In this document: positions 16,902 through 26,923 of the stretch, piece after piece
How the letters are laid out: each line of letters begins with the position of its first letter
Position numbering within the stretch: the stretch's first letter is position 1
Assembly (NCBI GenBank): GCA_001000065.1
Contig: LCGZ01000003.1
Location: forward strand, 186,001-250,000
Direction: 5' to 3'
Source: a candidate division TM6 bacterium GW2011_GWF2_43_87
GTDB taxonomy: Bacteria > Babelota > Babeliae > Babelales > Babelaceae
DNA length: 64,000 nucleotides
Translations under genes and position numbers: made by a program
Notes under the pieces: model-generated
Seen by the model: only the letters and a program-made list of their open reading frames with translations
The model's database searches: none
Told to the model about the DNA's origin: nothing

Positions 16902-16935
16902 GATAGAAAACTATCAAAGATAGAAAACTATCAAA
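16902..16935. repeat. Tandem 17-bp hairpin repeat
   Basis: GATAGAAAACTATCAAA occurs twice in direct tandem (16902-16918 and 16919-16935). Each copy can form a 5-bp stem (GATAG/CTATC) with an AAAA loop. It lies between trxB and rpmH and may affect processing or translation of rpmH. Confidence 0.7.
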
Positions 16936-16950
16936 ACCTAGGATGATATT

Positions 16951-17091
16951 ATGTCGATTACATACCAACCAAAATGTACAAAGCGTAACAAGAAACATGG
17001 TTTTCTAAAGCGTATGTCTTCACGCGCAGGCCGCCTTATTATAAATCGGCGCAGAGCTAGTGGCAGAAAACGTCTAGCCGTCCACGCTTAA
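16951..17091 (+). CDS. rpmH: 50S ribosomal protein L34
   Basis: The 46-residue basic protein reads [18 protein letters not shown], then [22 protein letters not shown], which is the L34 signature. AGGATG lies before the ATG. It heads the conserved rpmH-rnpA-yidD block found near the replication origin in many bacteria. No dnaA or yidC is visible here. Confidence 0.95.
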   Translation: MSITYQPKCTKRNKKHGFLKRMSSRAGRLIINRRRASGRKRLAVHA

Positions 17092-17122
17092 ACCTTGTGC
17101 ACTCCTCGCAAATACATGTGCT

Positions 17123-17437
17123 ATGCCTTCTGTTGTTGACCTAATAAAAAGTTCCAAACGGCTAACTCGGAATTTATGGGTAGACATTCGTGTCTCCAAA
17201 GCACCAGAAGGCACTAGGCTTGTTGTGGTAACCCCGCGCAAATCGGGTAATGCTGTAAAGAGAAATCAATTTAAACGCCGTATTAAGGCCTTATTTCGAG
17301 AGCTTGGTCTCGCCAAGTTTGGATATAGTTGGATTTTTTTTGCAAAAAAGGATGTCGCTTCATGCTCATTTACAACCTTGCGATTGCTTTTGGAAGAGGC
17401 TGCTCGAAAGCTATCCGAACAACACTCATCGCATTAA
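17123..17437 (+). CDS. rnpA: Ribonuclease P protein component
   Basis: The 104-residue protein assists the RNase P RNA in trimming tRNA 5' ends. The signature KSGNAVKRNQFKRRIKALFRE (RNR motif) at about residues 38-58 and the preceding RLVVVTPRK strand are diagnostic. Spacing from rpmH is 31 bases. Its 3' end overlaps yidD by 76 bases in another frame. Confidence 0.93.
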   Translation: MPSVVDLIKSSKRLTRNLWVDIRVSKAPEGTRLVVVTPRKSGNAVKRNQFKRRIKALFRELGLAKFGYSWIFFAKKDVASCSFTTLRLLLEEAARKLSEQHSSH

Positions 17438-17598
17438 TTGTCACCGTTCGGGCCCTCTTGGGACCTGCTGGCGTTTGTCGTTATCCGGTTTCATGCACCC
17501 GTTATGCCTGCTTACAACTTGAACATGAACCCCTAATGCGCGCCCTGTTCAATATCACAAAGCGCATTCTTTCGTGCAATCCATTTGTGCGGTCTTAA
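17362..17598 (+). CDS. yidD: YidD-family membrane protein insertion factor
   Basis: A 78-residue protein starting at an ATG with AAAGGA upstream, inside the end of rnpA. VRALLGPAGVCRYPVSCTRYA and LMRALFNITKRILSCNPF follow the YidD pattern (LLGPxCRFxPSCSxYA, RLLRCHPF), including its conserved cysteines. YidD helps insert membrane proteins together with YidC, which is not encoded next to it. The 3' end overlaps the convergent helical protein by 44 bases. Confidence 0.88.
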   Translation: MLIYNLAIAFGRGCSKAIRTTLIALIVTVRALLGPAGVCRYPVSCTRYACLQLEHEPLMRALFNITKRILSCNPFVRS

Positions 17599-18316
17599 CG
17601 CGATCGCATGCATACGTATGGGCAGAATTGTCCAATGCTGCAACGGTTGATAGTAGGTGAGCTACTCGATCTCGACTACGAGGTTGATTCACATCAAAAA
17701 AGTATCCATCTAGGGCTGCAGCAATATGGTACTGGACATTCGCTTGTTCACTTTTCCCATACTTTGACGATAATAGGGCTAACGCCAACTGTTCATGGAA
17801 TTCCGCAGCCTGTACACCAGGTAAAGCTGTATGAACCAACATATCATGAGCGTCTGTAAAACGTTCTTGCGCTATTAAACTTAAAAGAATCCGCTGCACC
17901 GTACCTAGAACTTTTTTCTCATCCTCGCGTTTTTTGTAAAGATCTACCAGGATCATAAGCACATCGTCTGCACGATCCGCAAGCTCACACAAATACTCGT
18001 ATGTCAGAATAGCTTGCATAACTTTGCCCTGCTGTAAATATGCCCGTCCCGCCTTACGAAACGAGTCTAATGCACGCTCATCATTAAACGCCGAAAAAAG
18101 GTCCCCTTCAAGCTGGGCAACCACTGCTTCATCTTGTATAGAATGCGCCAAAAGCCTATAAAGCCCTAATGCACGCTCTTTCTCTCCCCGTGTTACAAAT
18201 TCTGCCAACTTAAACCATGCAAGACTCATATTTTCCGGCGAAACCTGCTTCATTTTTTTACCTTCTATTGAGGTCGGCATATGTAAACATGCACGTCCAT
18301 CAACGTGCTCAAGCAT
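17555..18316 (-). CDS. Helical, TPR-like protein of unknown function
   Basis: The frame opens at a TTG (18343), but the ATG at 18316 with a GAGG site 8 bases upstream is preferred (253 residues). The sequence is a chain of amphipathic helix pairs (AWFKLAEFVTRGEKERALGLY, SFRKAGRAYLQQGKVMQAILTY) like degenerate TPR or other alpha-solenoid repeats, so protein binding is likely. There is no signal peptide. No specific family is recognised. It overlaps yidD tail to tail. Confidence 0.7.
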   Translation of the reverse strand: MLEHVDGRACLHMPTSIEGKKMKQVSPENMSLAWFKLAEFVTRGEKERALGLYRLLAHSIQDEAVVAQLEGDLFSAFNDERALDSFRKAGRAYLQQGKVMQAILTYEYLCELADRADDVLMILVDLYKKREDEKKVLGTVQRILLSLIAQERFTDAHDMLVHTALPGVQAAEFHEQLALALLSSKYGKSEQANVQYHIAAALDGYFFDVNQPRSRDRVAHLLSTVAALDNSAHTYACDRVKTAQMDCTKECAL

Positions 18317-18407
18317 AGTATACCTCATGTATCTCAAATACAAGACAACCTCTTAAAGTTGTCATGAAAAACTAACACAACCTGTTCTCTCTTTATCCAT
18401 TCAAATG

Positions 18408-19379
18408 TTAAGCTATACGCCCTGAAATAGGGTTAAACGGAGGCTTGGGATTAATGGGATTATTAGGGTTATTTGGATTGGGAGCCGGCGCTGAAGGCTT
18501 GTCTGAATGCGATGCCAAAGGCCGTTTCATAATACCCGAAATAAACTGTTCCATATAATAAACTTTTTTGCACAAGCTTACCTGATAATCAATAATATCC
18601 ACAAGACCCGTCAAATATGCATTCCAGTAAGCAATAAGATCGCGTACTAAACGGTCTAACGCAACAAGGTCAATCTCTAAATTGACAGGGCTAGCAACCG
18701 ATTCCTCTGCACGAATTTGGTCCACCAAATACCCAAATCTTTCCAAAACCTGCACCTCCACAGCCTCACCCTTTTCAGGGGAAAACCCAAGTTCATCAAG
18801 TCTATGTCGAACATCCCCAACATACGCCTCGCCATTCTTCACGGCCTGCTCAACCAACCGAACCAATTCAGAGGTTATAGTTTTTGCATCCCTAGGTTGC
18901 AACGGCCCTGAAGCTGCATCCTCTGCGTTTTTGAGCAGCACCCCAAGCTCACGATTAATATCTTTGAGCATGGAAAGATGGTTTACATAATGAGAAAGAT
19001 GATCAAAAGCAATGCGGGCTATCGTAGGAGATGCACGCCTGCCAGAATAAAGCACAAAAAAGAAGTACCACGCAGGCTCACGATAAAAAGAAAAGGCCGT
19101 ACAAGTCAGAGGTGCTGCCACCGTACCACCTACCAATGCAGGCGCATAGCCATCCTGAAATGACTCCAAAAATGAAATATGTGAAAACAAATTAATTGTA
19201 GCCAGCTCAACCATTCGCTGAATTGTCAATGCAGCCCCCCCATATAAGAGAGCTATTGACCCCCACGCCCCCACCCGGCTCAACCGATCAATTGAGTCTT
19301 TTGGAAATTCACCAACTCCTGCAGACAAACCCACCGCCAACCCGCTCATTACCAAAAGGCTCAAGCAAAATTGTCTCAT
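18408..19379 (-). CDS. Exported or membrane-anchored protein, unknown function
   Basis: The ATG at 19379 follows an excellent AGGAGGGG site (323 residues); a TTG two codons earlier is possible. Residues 1-22 form a signal peptide or anchor. Hydrophobic segments follow at about 38-55 and 85-112. A long helical region with coiled-coil-like heptads occupies about 125-290. The C-terminus is a Pro/Asn-rich tail (PNPNNPNNPINPKPP). No family is recognised. Its neighbour at 19486-20580 has a similar layout and strand, and the two may belong together. Confidence 0.65.
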   Translation of the reverse strand: MRQFCLSLLVMSGLAVGLSAGVGEFPKDSIDRLSRVGAWGSIALLYGGAALTIQRMVELATINLFSHISFLESFQDGYAPALVGGTVAAPLTCTAFSFYREPAWYFFFVLYSGRRASPTIARIAFDHLSHYVNHLSMLKDINRELGVLLKNAEDAASGPLQPRDAKTITSELVRLVEQAVKNGEAYVGDVRHRLDELGFSPEKGEAVEVQVLERFGYLVDQIRAEESVASPVNLEIDLVALDRLVRDLIAYWNAYLTGLVDIIDYQVSLCKKVYYMEQFISGIMKRPLASHSDKPSAPAPNPNNPNNPINPKPPFNPISGRIA

Positions 19380-19485
19380 GACCAAAACCCCTCCTGCAAA
19401 AAAAGAATAAACCTATCTTTAAGAGGGAGCATAGTACAGCGAACTGCGCAACACAACAAAGCCGTTAAATTTTTATTCTAATGCC

Positions 19486-20580
19486 TTAGAGCCCAAAATA
19501 CTGAAGCCATGCAATATGGCACTTAGACGTTTTATCTTTCTGTACAATCCTGCAAATAGCCCTACTAAGGCACTCACAGGCTTTGGAAAACTCAGCAACC
19601 TTCTTTAAAATCTCAGTTTTCTGGCTGGCAGTCAAAGATAGAACCGAGCCTGTGCTTGCTCCAGAGCGCAGTATATTTAAGTTCTGTACCGTGGAATTTT
19701 CCTCAACCTTTATGTCGAGATCGTCAATCTTCATAAGTAAACTATCAATTTGCGCCATAGTAGATAACACGGTTTTAGCGGCATGCCTAATCCCGCCCTC
19801 CCGATCAACTACAAGCTGCCCCTCATCAAAATCAGCAAAATCCCAGAATATCTCACTCGCGCTGCTGGCAATTCTCGCCCAGCAACTATTCTGTTTAAGC
19901 GCCGCAAGTCTATTGAGCGGAGATTCTTGTACAAAAGAATCACTATTAACAGCCTCACTTCCCCGAGTTTTCAACTTACCCAAGTCTTCTGAAGACATAG
20001 TATGGTGCAACTCATCTACAAAACTACCGCCAAGAACCGTCGGGCAACCGTGAACCGATTTAGTCCGATTACGAACCACCCAATGAAAAACGGCTAGGTC
20101 ATTTAACAACATCTGATTTTTTTTTATTCTGTCATCCAGCTGCCGTTTACACATTGCCAAATAGGACTTTCCCACAACCCCTGCATAGATACCCTGAGCT
20201 CCCGTCATGGCATAAGGGAAAAGATACGGCGATACGCACAATGCCGCTGCACTGAACAAAGAAACTCCAGGATGACGGGAAACAAGACGCCCACTAGTTT
20301 TGGCCACCTCATGTGCCCGTTGAGCAATCAACTCCCGATTTTCCCAACACCACCGCGCACCCTTCTCGCCGGCTCGAATACCTAATTTACTCGTATAATA
20401 AAGCCCTATACCCGTGCCAACAACAGCAGCTCCCGTAACAACCGGCGCCGCAACCCTACGCCACAGAGCTGGTTGCGCGTCGTCGTCACGCATAGCATGA
20501 AGAGAAACGGTTCCGCTCAACAAAATAATTGAAGGTAAAATAATAGAACAATAAAAACGTTTGGTTAACAGACTAATCAT
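19486..20580 (-). CDS. Membrane-anchored protein, unknown function
   Basis: This 364-residue protein begins with a signal-like segment (residues 8-28). Hydrophobic stretches follow at about 45-65 (APVVTGAAVVGTGIGLYY) and 105-130, then a helical domain of about 230 residues with Cys near the end. GGGGG lies upstream of the ATG. I recognise no family. Order and strand suggest a unit with the protein at 18408-19379. Confidence 0.65.
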   Translation of the reverse strand: MISLLTKRFYCSIILPSIILLSGTVSLHAMRDDDAQPALWRRVAAPVVTGAAVVGTGIGLYYTSKLGIRAGEKGARWCWENRELIAQRAHEVAKTSGRLVSRHPGVSLFSAAALCVSPYLFPYAMTGAQGIYAGVVGKSYLAMCKRQLDDRIKKNQMLLNDLAVFHWVVRNRTKSVHGCPTVLGGSFVDELHHTMSSEDLGKLKTRGSEAVNSDSFVQESPLNRLAALKQNSCWARIASSASEIFWDFADFDEGQLVVDREGGIRHAAKTVLSTMAQIDSLLMKIDDLDIKVEENSTVQNLNILRSGASTGSVLSLTASQKTEILKKVAEFSKACECLSRAICRIVQKDKTSKCHIAWLQYFGL

Positions 20581-20727
20581 GATAGAGCCCCCACCTATAA
20601 AACAATGCCCAAAAAACTCACAATTATGGTACTTAACAAAATCATATCTCTAAGATTTTATCAAAAGATACTACGTGAACTCAAGCATTAACCCCCACAA
20701 CCTCCAGATACCTCCATTCATAAAAAA

Positions 20728-20802
20728 TGGTGCCGAGAGATGGAATCGAACCACCGACACGAAGCTCTTCAGGCTTCTGCTCTACCACTGAGCTACCTCG
20801 GC
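20728..20802 (-). tRNA. tRNA-Phe (anticodon GAA)
   Basis: The minus strand folds completely: acceptor GCCGAGG with TCTCGGC (one G-U), D-stem GCTC/GAGC, anticodon stem GAAGC/GCTTC with loop CTGAAGA (GAA), T-arm GGTGG/CCATC with TTCGATT (one G-U). The discriminator A and CCA are encoded. Length is 75 bases. Confidence 0.95.
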
Positions 20803-20851
20803 ACCCACATTAAAGAATGTAAAGAAATTGTACCCGCTCTTTGCTCTAAGG

Positions 20852-23800
20852 TCAAGTATTTGTCATGTTTTTTGTTGTCTCTAGTATCATATCTTGTGAT
20901 TGAGCTCGTTCAAGAAGCTGAACACACTTCTTGAACGGGCAATCTGACATAACGTTTATCAAAGGGGCAACGGCTCTCTTCTGCTTTTTCAAAAAGTCCA
21001 AAACCACAAATAAGGCTAAATCTTTGTTCAGCGATCCCAATAGCCAGGCGGCGCTCTGTTTTGGAAGAAATGCTCCCAACCACTTCTCCGCACCTTTTTG
21101 AAGTACATTCCCCTCGGGTAGTTGCTCACAGAGCATCTGCTCCACGAAGGGCTTATAATATGGCAACGTGGGGTCTTCCTCAATGCACTTGAACATTACA
21201 GTGTTCTTAAAACGCTCATAAAGCTTATTAACAAAAAATTGGTCCAATTGCCATCCCGGCTTTTGTTTGTTAAGAAATTGAAACGCTACATCTGAGGAAT
21301 AGTCTTCTTCCGTACTTACTACCCACACAATATAGAAAACATCGGCTAGACCAAGAATTTGTATAAAAAATTTAAGTAACTCATGATCCAAGTTTTTGGG
21401 CAATTGTCGGACAAAATCGATGTCATGGGACAGTGACCACCACAACTCCTGTATAAATTTTTTATCTAGTTGCCACCCCGATTTCTGCTCATTAAGAAAC
21501 GTGACCACGGCACTCAGGGATTTAGTTAGCGTACAAATTCCCACAGCAATTTGTACGAGGCACGAAGTTATGCATAGTTTAAAGAACGGCTGGCTCGGAT
21601 TTTCCATAAGCTGTTTAATAAAGCTAGCATGATCAACTAATCCACGACAGACTTTCGCAACCTCTTCTTTTTTAGATTGCCATCCCGTATCATATTTATC
21701 GAGAAACTGGACTAATAACTCAGGAGATTCTGTTAGCCCCCATAGGCCATACGCAAACTCCGCTAAATTACAAGAAAAACCATCCAAAAAAGCCTTGAAT
21801 AGTTCATGCTCTGGATTTTTTACAAGCTCTGCAAAAAACGTCTCACCAACCTCTTCCCTTTTCAAACACGTGCCAAAAAAGAACCACCTCGCCTTCCACG
21901 ACGAATCCCAACTGTTCAGAAATACGACGACCAGATCAGGATTCTTGGTCACGCACCAGATCGTTGCAAAAATCTCTTTAAGGGTTACATCTGACCAATT
22001 TCCCCCAAAATTTTTCTTAACAAGTGGACCAAAAAATTCCAACTTTGGATCTTTAATCATGTTTTTGGGCGCCTTCTCCATCTCCTCTCGCAACTTTAGG
22101 AATAAATTCCGCAGAAAAACAGGATTTTCCTTCCAGTCTACTTTGTATTTTTTAAGAAAAAACTCATTCAAAAATAACGCGGCTTCATGCGCTCCCTTTG
22201 ACATTAGAAGCGTAACAGCAACACTTATCATAGCCTCACGAAGATTTTTCCACCCAGACCTTACATTCTTAAAAAACGGAAAAACTACGTCCGCCGCTAT
22301 AAGCATACGCACCAATTCCGTAGAATTTGACGTCTGAATAAACTCTTTGAAAGGACTCTGATTAGCACACTGAGCAAGTATTTTCAACACATTAGCATCA
22401 AGATCACCGCCTTGATATTCAATTTTTTTAAAATCAATCAGCTGCAATACCTGCTTTTGCACTAGCTGGCTCTTCTCGTCCTGTGCGGCCCACATACGAT
22501 AGACATTATTAAGTTCATTTCCTGAAAGCAAACGGAAAAGATTAAAACGAGGAACTTTACTATACACACAGGCTGAGAAAGGAAACTGGGTCGTATCTAT
22601 ATTAGCCTTTTCCAAGAACGTTTCTGCACAAAGTTCATCTGACTGCTTTTTCTTAAGCTCGTCATGTGGCGTTTCTAGCAGCTCTTCAGAACTACTCTGT
22701 TCTAAGGCTCCAACCTCAACGTGCCCAACTTTTACGCCGATATCCCTACGTCTCGTCTTCTTAGACTGAAGGTCTTCAACGATAATTTCAATATCCCCCA
22801 CATCATTTTTCAGCGCCGATTTTGACACATCAAAAGTTACTTTCTGTTTTCCAAAGGAACTAAGCAAGGCCCCAAGCTCTTTAAAGTCTTTCGCGTCGAT
22901 ACCAAACATATAATTAAGGGCATTGAGGATATTGTTGATGGAAGCCTTAACTTCATAATATTGATTTGGGTTGCAATAGACAAGTTTCCCGCGCCCCTGT
23001 TTAAATTGAGGGTCTGAAAGGACAAAAAACTGCTCCCCACGCAAGAGCGGGTCGTTAATGCTACAATCCATGAAACGTTCAACAAATTCCTTTATAAGGG
23101 GTTTTGACTGAAGTTCTGTAGGTAAAACAGAGAGATCATAAAAATCATTACCATACGGTGAAAGAATAATCTGCATAGCAGCCCAGACACCACTTTCGCA
23201 GCAATCCCCAACACTAATTTCTTTAGATTTTTTTTTGTTGTTTTCAGAAGGTAGCGTAAATTTTACATACATCCAATGGATAGACTCGCACTGTTGTTTT
23301 GCGCAGGCATAGAGCAGGTCCATTTTTGACGGTGAAGGGAATGCACTGTTACACAGGAGCGCATACTCTTTACTTGTGTATCGCAGCTCCTGCCACTCTT
23401 CTGTTGCTATTTTATTTGGATCCGCAGTAAACCACTTCTTCTGTTCTTCAGAACAATGGTCATAAAAGCCTTTTAAAAACTCAAGATACTCTTTTTTTGT
23501 TTCGGCACGCTCAACTGCAAGGGCATTAAGAAGAAAAAAGGGCATATCTTTGCTGTAAACATCCGCCTGGTTTCCCATATCAGCCAAAAGCTTGAGCTGC
23601 TCGGCAATTTTATTTCCAGATTGCTTACTGCTCTTAGCAAGCTTCTTAAGGTCATCTCCAACTTCTTTTTTAGAAAGCAATGTCGCAAAGTACCCAAGGT
23701 CATAGAGCGATGCCTGGCCAAAGAAGCCCTGCTTGGTTGATAAAATCGGGTCCTCTTCTGCTACCTGATGAAACATTTGCATGACCACTTTAGTCAAAAC

Positions 23801-23953
23801 ATGGCCAGACTTACCGTAGTTATAGACATTCTCCACCGCAGTCTTACCGCAGTAGCCGCCGCTCAAGGGATTAAAAGCATCTTTTTCTACAAACTCAAAG
23901 CCACGAAGGGATGAGAGCGGCAGAGGGTGCAACGAGCAGGCAAACAAAGGCAA
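20852..23953 (-). CDS. Large exported paralogue 1 of the D-C-x-E / 70-residue repeat family
   Basis: An open frame of 1033 codons. The N-terminus matches its two upstream neighbours (LPLSSLRGFEF, then GGYCGK), but the homologous ATG is missing. In frame there is a TAA where the first paralogue has ATG, and the only initiator is TTG at 23953, so the true start is uncertain. A conserved domain (about residues 130-420) includes LLNALAVERAETK, FLKGFYDHC, GDCCESGVWA (Cys251), INNILNALNYMF and His411. From about residue 600 on, at least three repeats of 69-74 residues carry FLNxxxxxWQxDKxFIxxLW and NPxHEL. It lacks the hydrophobic C-terminus of its neighbours. Family unknown. Confidence 0.75.
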   Translation of the reverse strand: MPLFACSLHPLPLSSLRGFEFVEKDAFNPLSGGYCGKTAVENVYNYGKSGHVLTKVVMQMFHQVAEEDPILSTKQGFFGQASLYDLGYFATLLSKKEVGDDLKKLAKSSKQSGNKIAEQLKLLADMGNQADVYSKDMPFFLLNALAVERAETKKEYLEFLKGFYDHCSEEQKKWFTADPNKIATEEWQELRYTSKEYALLCNSAFPSPSKMDLLYACAKQQCESIHWMYVKFTLPSENNKKKSKEISVGDCCESGVWAAMQIILSPYGNDFYDLSVLPTELQSKPLIKEFVERFMDCSINDPLLRGEQFFVLSDPQFKQGRGKLVYCNPNQYYEVKASINNILNALNYMFGIDAKDFKELGALLSSFGKQKVTFDVSKSALKNDVGDIEIIVEDLQSKKTRRRDIGVKVGHVEVGALEQSSSEELLETPHDELKKKQSDELCAETFLEKANIDTTQFPFSACVYSKVPRFNLFRLLSGNELNNVYRMWAAQDEKSQLVQKQVLQLIDFKKIEYQGGDLDANVLKILAQCANQSPFKEFIQTSNSTELVRMLIAADVVFPFFKNVRSGWKNLREAMISVAVTLLMSKGAHEAALFLNEFFLKKYKVDWKENPVFLRNLFLKLREEMEKAPKNMIKDPKLEFFGPLVKKNFGGNWSDVTLKEIFATIWCVTKNPDLVVVFLNSWDSSWKARWFFFGTCLKREEVGETFFAELVKNPEHELFKAFLDGFSCNLAEFAYGLWGLTESPELLVQFLDKYDTGWQSKKEEVAKVCRGLVDHASFIKQLMENPSQPFFKLCITSCLVQIAVGICTLTKSLSAVVTFLNEQKSGWQLDKKFIQELWWSLSHDIDFVRQLPKNLDHELLKFFIQILGLADVFYIVWVVSTEEDYSSDVAFQFLNKQKPGWQLDQFFVNKLYERFKNTVMFKCIEEDPTLPYYKPFVEQMLCEQLPEGNVLQKGAEKWLGAFLPKQSAAWLLGSLNKDLALFVVLDFLKKQKRAVAPLINVMSDCPFKKCVQLLERAQSQDMILETTKNMTNT

Positions 23954-24022
23954 AAGCCCTACTAACGCATATTTCTTCTTACATTAATTCATTTAATCTA
24001 TTTTCTTTAACTACTTCTTTAT

Positions 24023-26923
24023 TTACTTCTGCAAACTCTTTAAAAACCAGTTACTTACATACCACGCTTGCCATGCACTTAACCCAAGACAGGCCGTCTT
24101 TTGGACAGTTGAGTCAACCCCTACAGGTTTAACCCCCTGACAAAATAAACTTCCAAAACGCCATGCAAGCGCATAGGACGAAAAGCCGGGAACCCAACTG
24201 CACGCTTCGGCAATAAGAGAGGTGGTGTTTATTATTTGGTTATAGTTACATACTCTTTGTTTAAGCTCCAACTCTCTAGCACGCTCCTTCAAAAGCCATT
24301 CTCTTTTTTTTAATAAATCGCTAGCCTTTTTTTGGGTAATTTTAATAATCGGAGCAAAAGCCTCTCTGAGTTTATAGTCATAACTGTTCTGAATCTCTTT
24401 AATAAGACCATCATCTTTCTTCCACTCAGGATTATGTTTTTCAAGAAACTGCATAATAGCCTGAACGCCTGCACCACTCCGCCACAATGCCTCAACAACT
24501 AAAATTAATGGGACAGAAGCCATTAAGGATTGAGTTAATTCATGCTCTGGATTAGCCAAAAAATCACCCAAAAAAATTTTATTCCAAGATAACTTGTCCC
24601 ATAATTGAGGTAAAAAGAGCTTGTCACTCTTCCAATCGGACTTACTTTTATTTAAAAACTGAAACAGCCCCTCAAAATCCTTTATTTTATCAAAGGTATC
24701 CCGAATAATCTCTGTTAATGGTATAAATTTTATAAAGAGACTACATAATTCAGACTCTGGATTTTTATAAAGGCTTCCAACAAAATCATTACGCAAACAG
24801 AGCGGATACCATAGTTCTTTCACGGCTGTTTTATCGTTTTTCCACTCGTTACGCTTGTTTAGAAACCGAACCAGCAAACCAAGATCATGAACATAAAAAC
24901 CCAAATTCTTTAAAAACAAGGGTCGTGGAATAAAGGTCATAAACGCAGAAACTAGCTCATGTCCAGGTTTTCCCGCAAGCATATTAATAAAATCGCTGCG
25001 CCAAAACCACAACTTCCACAACTTTTCCACTAAAACTTTGTCCTGACTCCAATTACTATTTTGTCTCGCAAGGTATTTGGCAAGAAAATCAAGCCCATCA
25101 CTGCCATGACAAATTACACCAATCAAAGCATCCGAATCCTCTTTAAATCCACTCCATGATAAATGCACCTTGGTAAGAAAGGGTAACAAAGCCCCACAAG
25201 GTCGAATCTTCTCTACTAACTCAGTAGCACCAATCTGTGCAATCAATTCTGTAAACGGACTTTTATCAGCACATTTTGCAAGCACTTTAACCACGCCAGA
25301 ATTAAGCTCATTGCAGGTACAAAAAACCTTCTTGAAATCAATCAATTGCAACACATTTTTTCTCAGCAGCACCGCTCTCTCATCCTTCTCACCCCATAAC
25401 AAGTAGGTATTATTTAATTCCTTGCCTGCGAAGGGGCGAAATAAGTTAATACCCGGGGTTTTCTTATAAAAGTAAACTGAAAAAGGAAAGGCTGTTTTAT
25501 CAATCGAATATTTTTCTGACAACTGTTCTAAATCATGCAATTCACCGTTATGTTCACTTTTTGTAGACCCAACGCCAACATGTCTAAACCCCACGTTAAT
25601 GGGGACCATTCGCTTTTTATTGTTTTGCAAATCTTCAACGGTTACAACAATGGTTCCATATATATTCTCAAAACATTCGTCAGTTATTGTAAAACTAACC
25701 AACTGCTTTTCTGAGCTTAGTTTTTCTCCCAGCTCATTAAAATCTTTTGCATCAAGCTCAAACATATAATTCAAGGCATTAAGAATATTTTTAATAGAGG
25801 CACTAAGTCCATACCCGTCGTACTCAAATTTCTCCCGCCCTGGTTTAATTTCGGGGCCTGATATTTCAAAAAACTGCTGTTTGCGCAGCTCAGGGTCATT
25901 TATACTATGATCCGCAAAACGCTCGACAAATTTCTTAATAAGTGATTTTGATTGAAGCTCTTTAGGCAAAAGCGATAGTGTATAAACACTATCAAATCCC
26001 GGCGAAAGAATAAGCTGCAAAATGCCCCAAATAGCTGCTTCACAGCAATCCCCCGATTGTACCTCTTTTGGCGGGGCCTTGTCTTTAGAGGGAAGAGTAA
26101 AGGTAACATACCCCCAGCGAATCGGATCGTTCTGTTGTGCACATGCAAAGAACAAGTCCCAGGTTGATGGATTAGAAATATTATCATCCCAAAGCTTTTT
26201 ATAGTCCTCATTGGTATACCAAAGCTCTAACCACTCTTTTGTTCCAATGTTATTAGGATCCACGCTAAACCATTTCTTCTGCTCGTCGGTACAATGGTCA
26301 TAAAAGCCTTTTATGAATTCAAGATATTCGGCTTTAGTCTGCGCTTTGTCAACCGCAAGGGCACTGAGAATCACCAGAGGCATGTCTGGTGAATAGAGCA
26401 TTAGAGGCGTAGCTTCCTTTGTATCCTTGTTATGAAAAATCGGAGTAGCCTTCTTTTTTATAAGGGATAAATCGGATAACGCAGCAATCACCTCTGCAAC
26501 CGTTGACCGAAATGGTACAGGCTTCGATTGAGAGCGATTACACTGTTGAGCATATTTTACAAGGGGATAGGCATCCTTTACGTAACTATAGGAACTAAGA
26601 CATTTCTTGGCGGCCTTTATAAGCCCCTTCAAATCACCCCGTTGAGACAGAGCAGCCAACCACCCCAGTTCAGAAGGCGTCCGCGCTCCATAGAACCCTA
26701 TAATACTGTGTTGTGGATTTTCTTGCAGTGTATGGGTGTAAAACATCTTTTTTATAGTCCTAACCAAGGGATGACCCAATTGACCATATTTATACAAGGT
26801 TTTTACAACCGTTTGGCTTGCAAAACGCCCCACCATAGGATGAAGAGCATCTTTTTCTACAAACTCAAAGCCACGAAGGGATGAGAGCGGCAGAGGGTGC
26901 AACGAGCAGGCAAACAAAGGCAA
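24023..26923 (-). CDS. Large exported paralogue 2 of the D-C-x-E / 70-residue repeat family
   Basis: An open frame of 966 codons, closely related to its neighbours. As in paralogue 1, the homologous ATG is replaced by an in-frame TAA, leaving TTG at 26923 as the only standard initiator. The conserved half has LLSALAVDKAQTK-like residues, GDCCEAAIWG, IKNILNALNYMFELDAKDF and a conserved His (GFRHVGVG). The C-terminal half contains clear 69-70-residue repeats, each with FLxKxxxxW, DKxxxxxLW and NPEHEL. The last 80 residues (SLIAEACSWVPGF, WRFGSLFCQG, LGLSAWQAWY) form two hydrophobic segments nearly identical to paralogue 3, suggesting a membrane-bound end. Function unknown. Confidence 0.78.
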   Translation of the reverse strand: MPLFACSLHPLPLSSLRGFEFVEKDALHPMVGRFASQTVVKTLYKYGQLGHPLVRTIKKMFYTHTLQENPQHSIIGFYGARTPSELGWLAALSQRGDLKGLIKAAKKCLSSYSYVKDAYPLVKYAQQCNRSQSKPVPFRSTVAEVIAALSDLSLIKKKATPIFHNKDTKEATPLMLYSPDMPLVILSALAVDKAQTKAEYLEFIKGFYDHCTDEQKKWFSVDPNNIGTKEWLELWYTNEDYKKLWDDNISNPSTWDLFFACAQQNDPIRWGYVTFTLPSKDKAPPKEVQSGDCCEAAIWGILQLILSPGFDSVYTLSLLPKELQSKSLIKKFVERFADHSINDPELRKQQFFEISGPEIKPGREKFEYDGYGLSASIKNILNALNYMFELDAKDFNELGEKLSSEKQLVSFTITDECFENIYGTIVVTVEDLQNNKKRMVPINVGFRHVGVGSTKSEHNGELHDLEQLSEKYSIDKTAFPFSVYFYKKTPGINLFRPFAGKELNNTYLLWGEKDERAVLLRKNVLQLIDFKKVFCTCNELNSGVVKVLAKCADKSPFTELIAQIGATELVEKIRPCGALLPFLTKVHLSWSGFKEDSDALIGVICHGSDGLDFLAKYLARQNSNWSQDKVLVEKLWKLWFWRSDFINMLAGKPGHELVSAFMTFIPRPLFLKNLGFYVHDLGLLVRFLNKRNEWKNDKTAVKELWYPLCLRNDFVGSLYKNPESELCSLFIKFIPLTEIIRDTFDKIKDFEGLFQFLNKSKSDWKSDKLFLPQLWDKLSWNKIFLGDFLANPEHELTQSLMASVPLILVVEALWRSGAGVQAIMQFLEKHNPEWKKDDGLIKEIQNSYDYKLREAFAPIIKITQKKASDLLKKREWLLKERARELELKQRVCNYNQIINTTSLIAEACSWVPGFSSYALAWRFGSLFCQGVKPVGVDSTVQKTACLGLSAWQAWYVSNWFLKSLQK

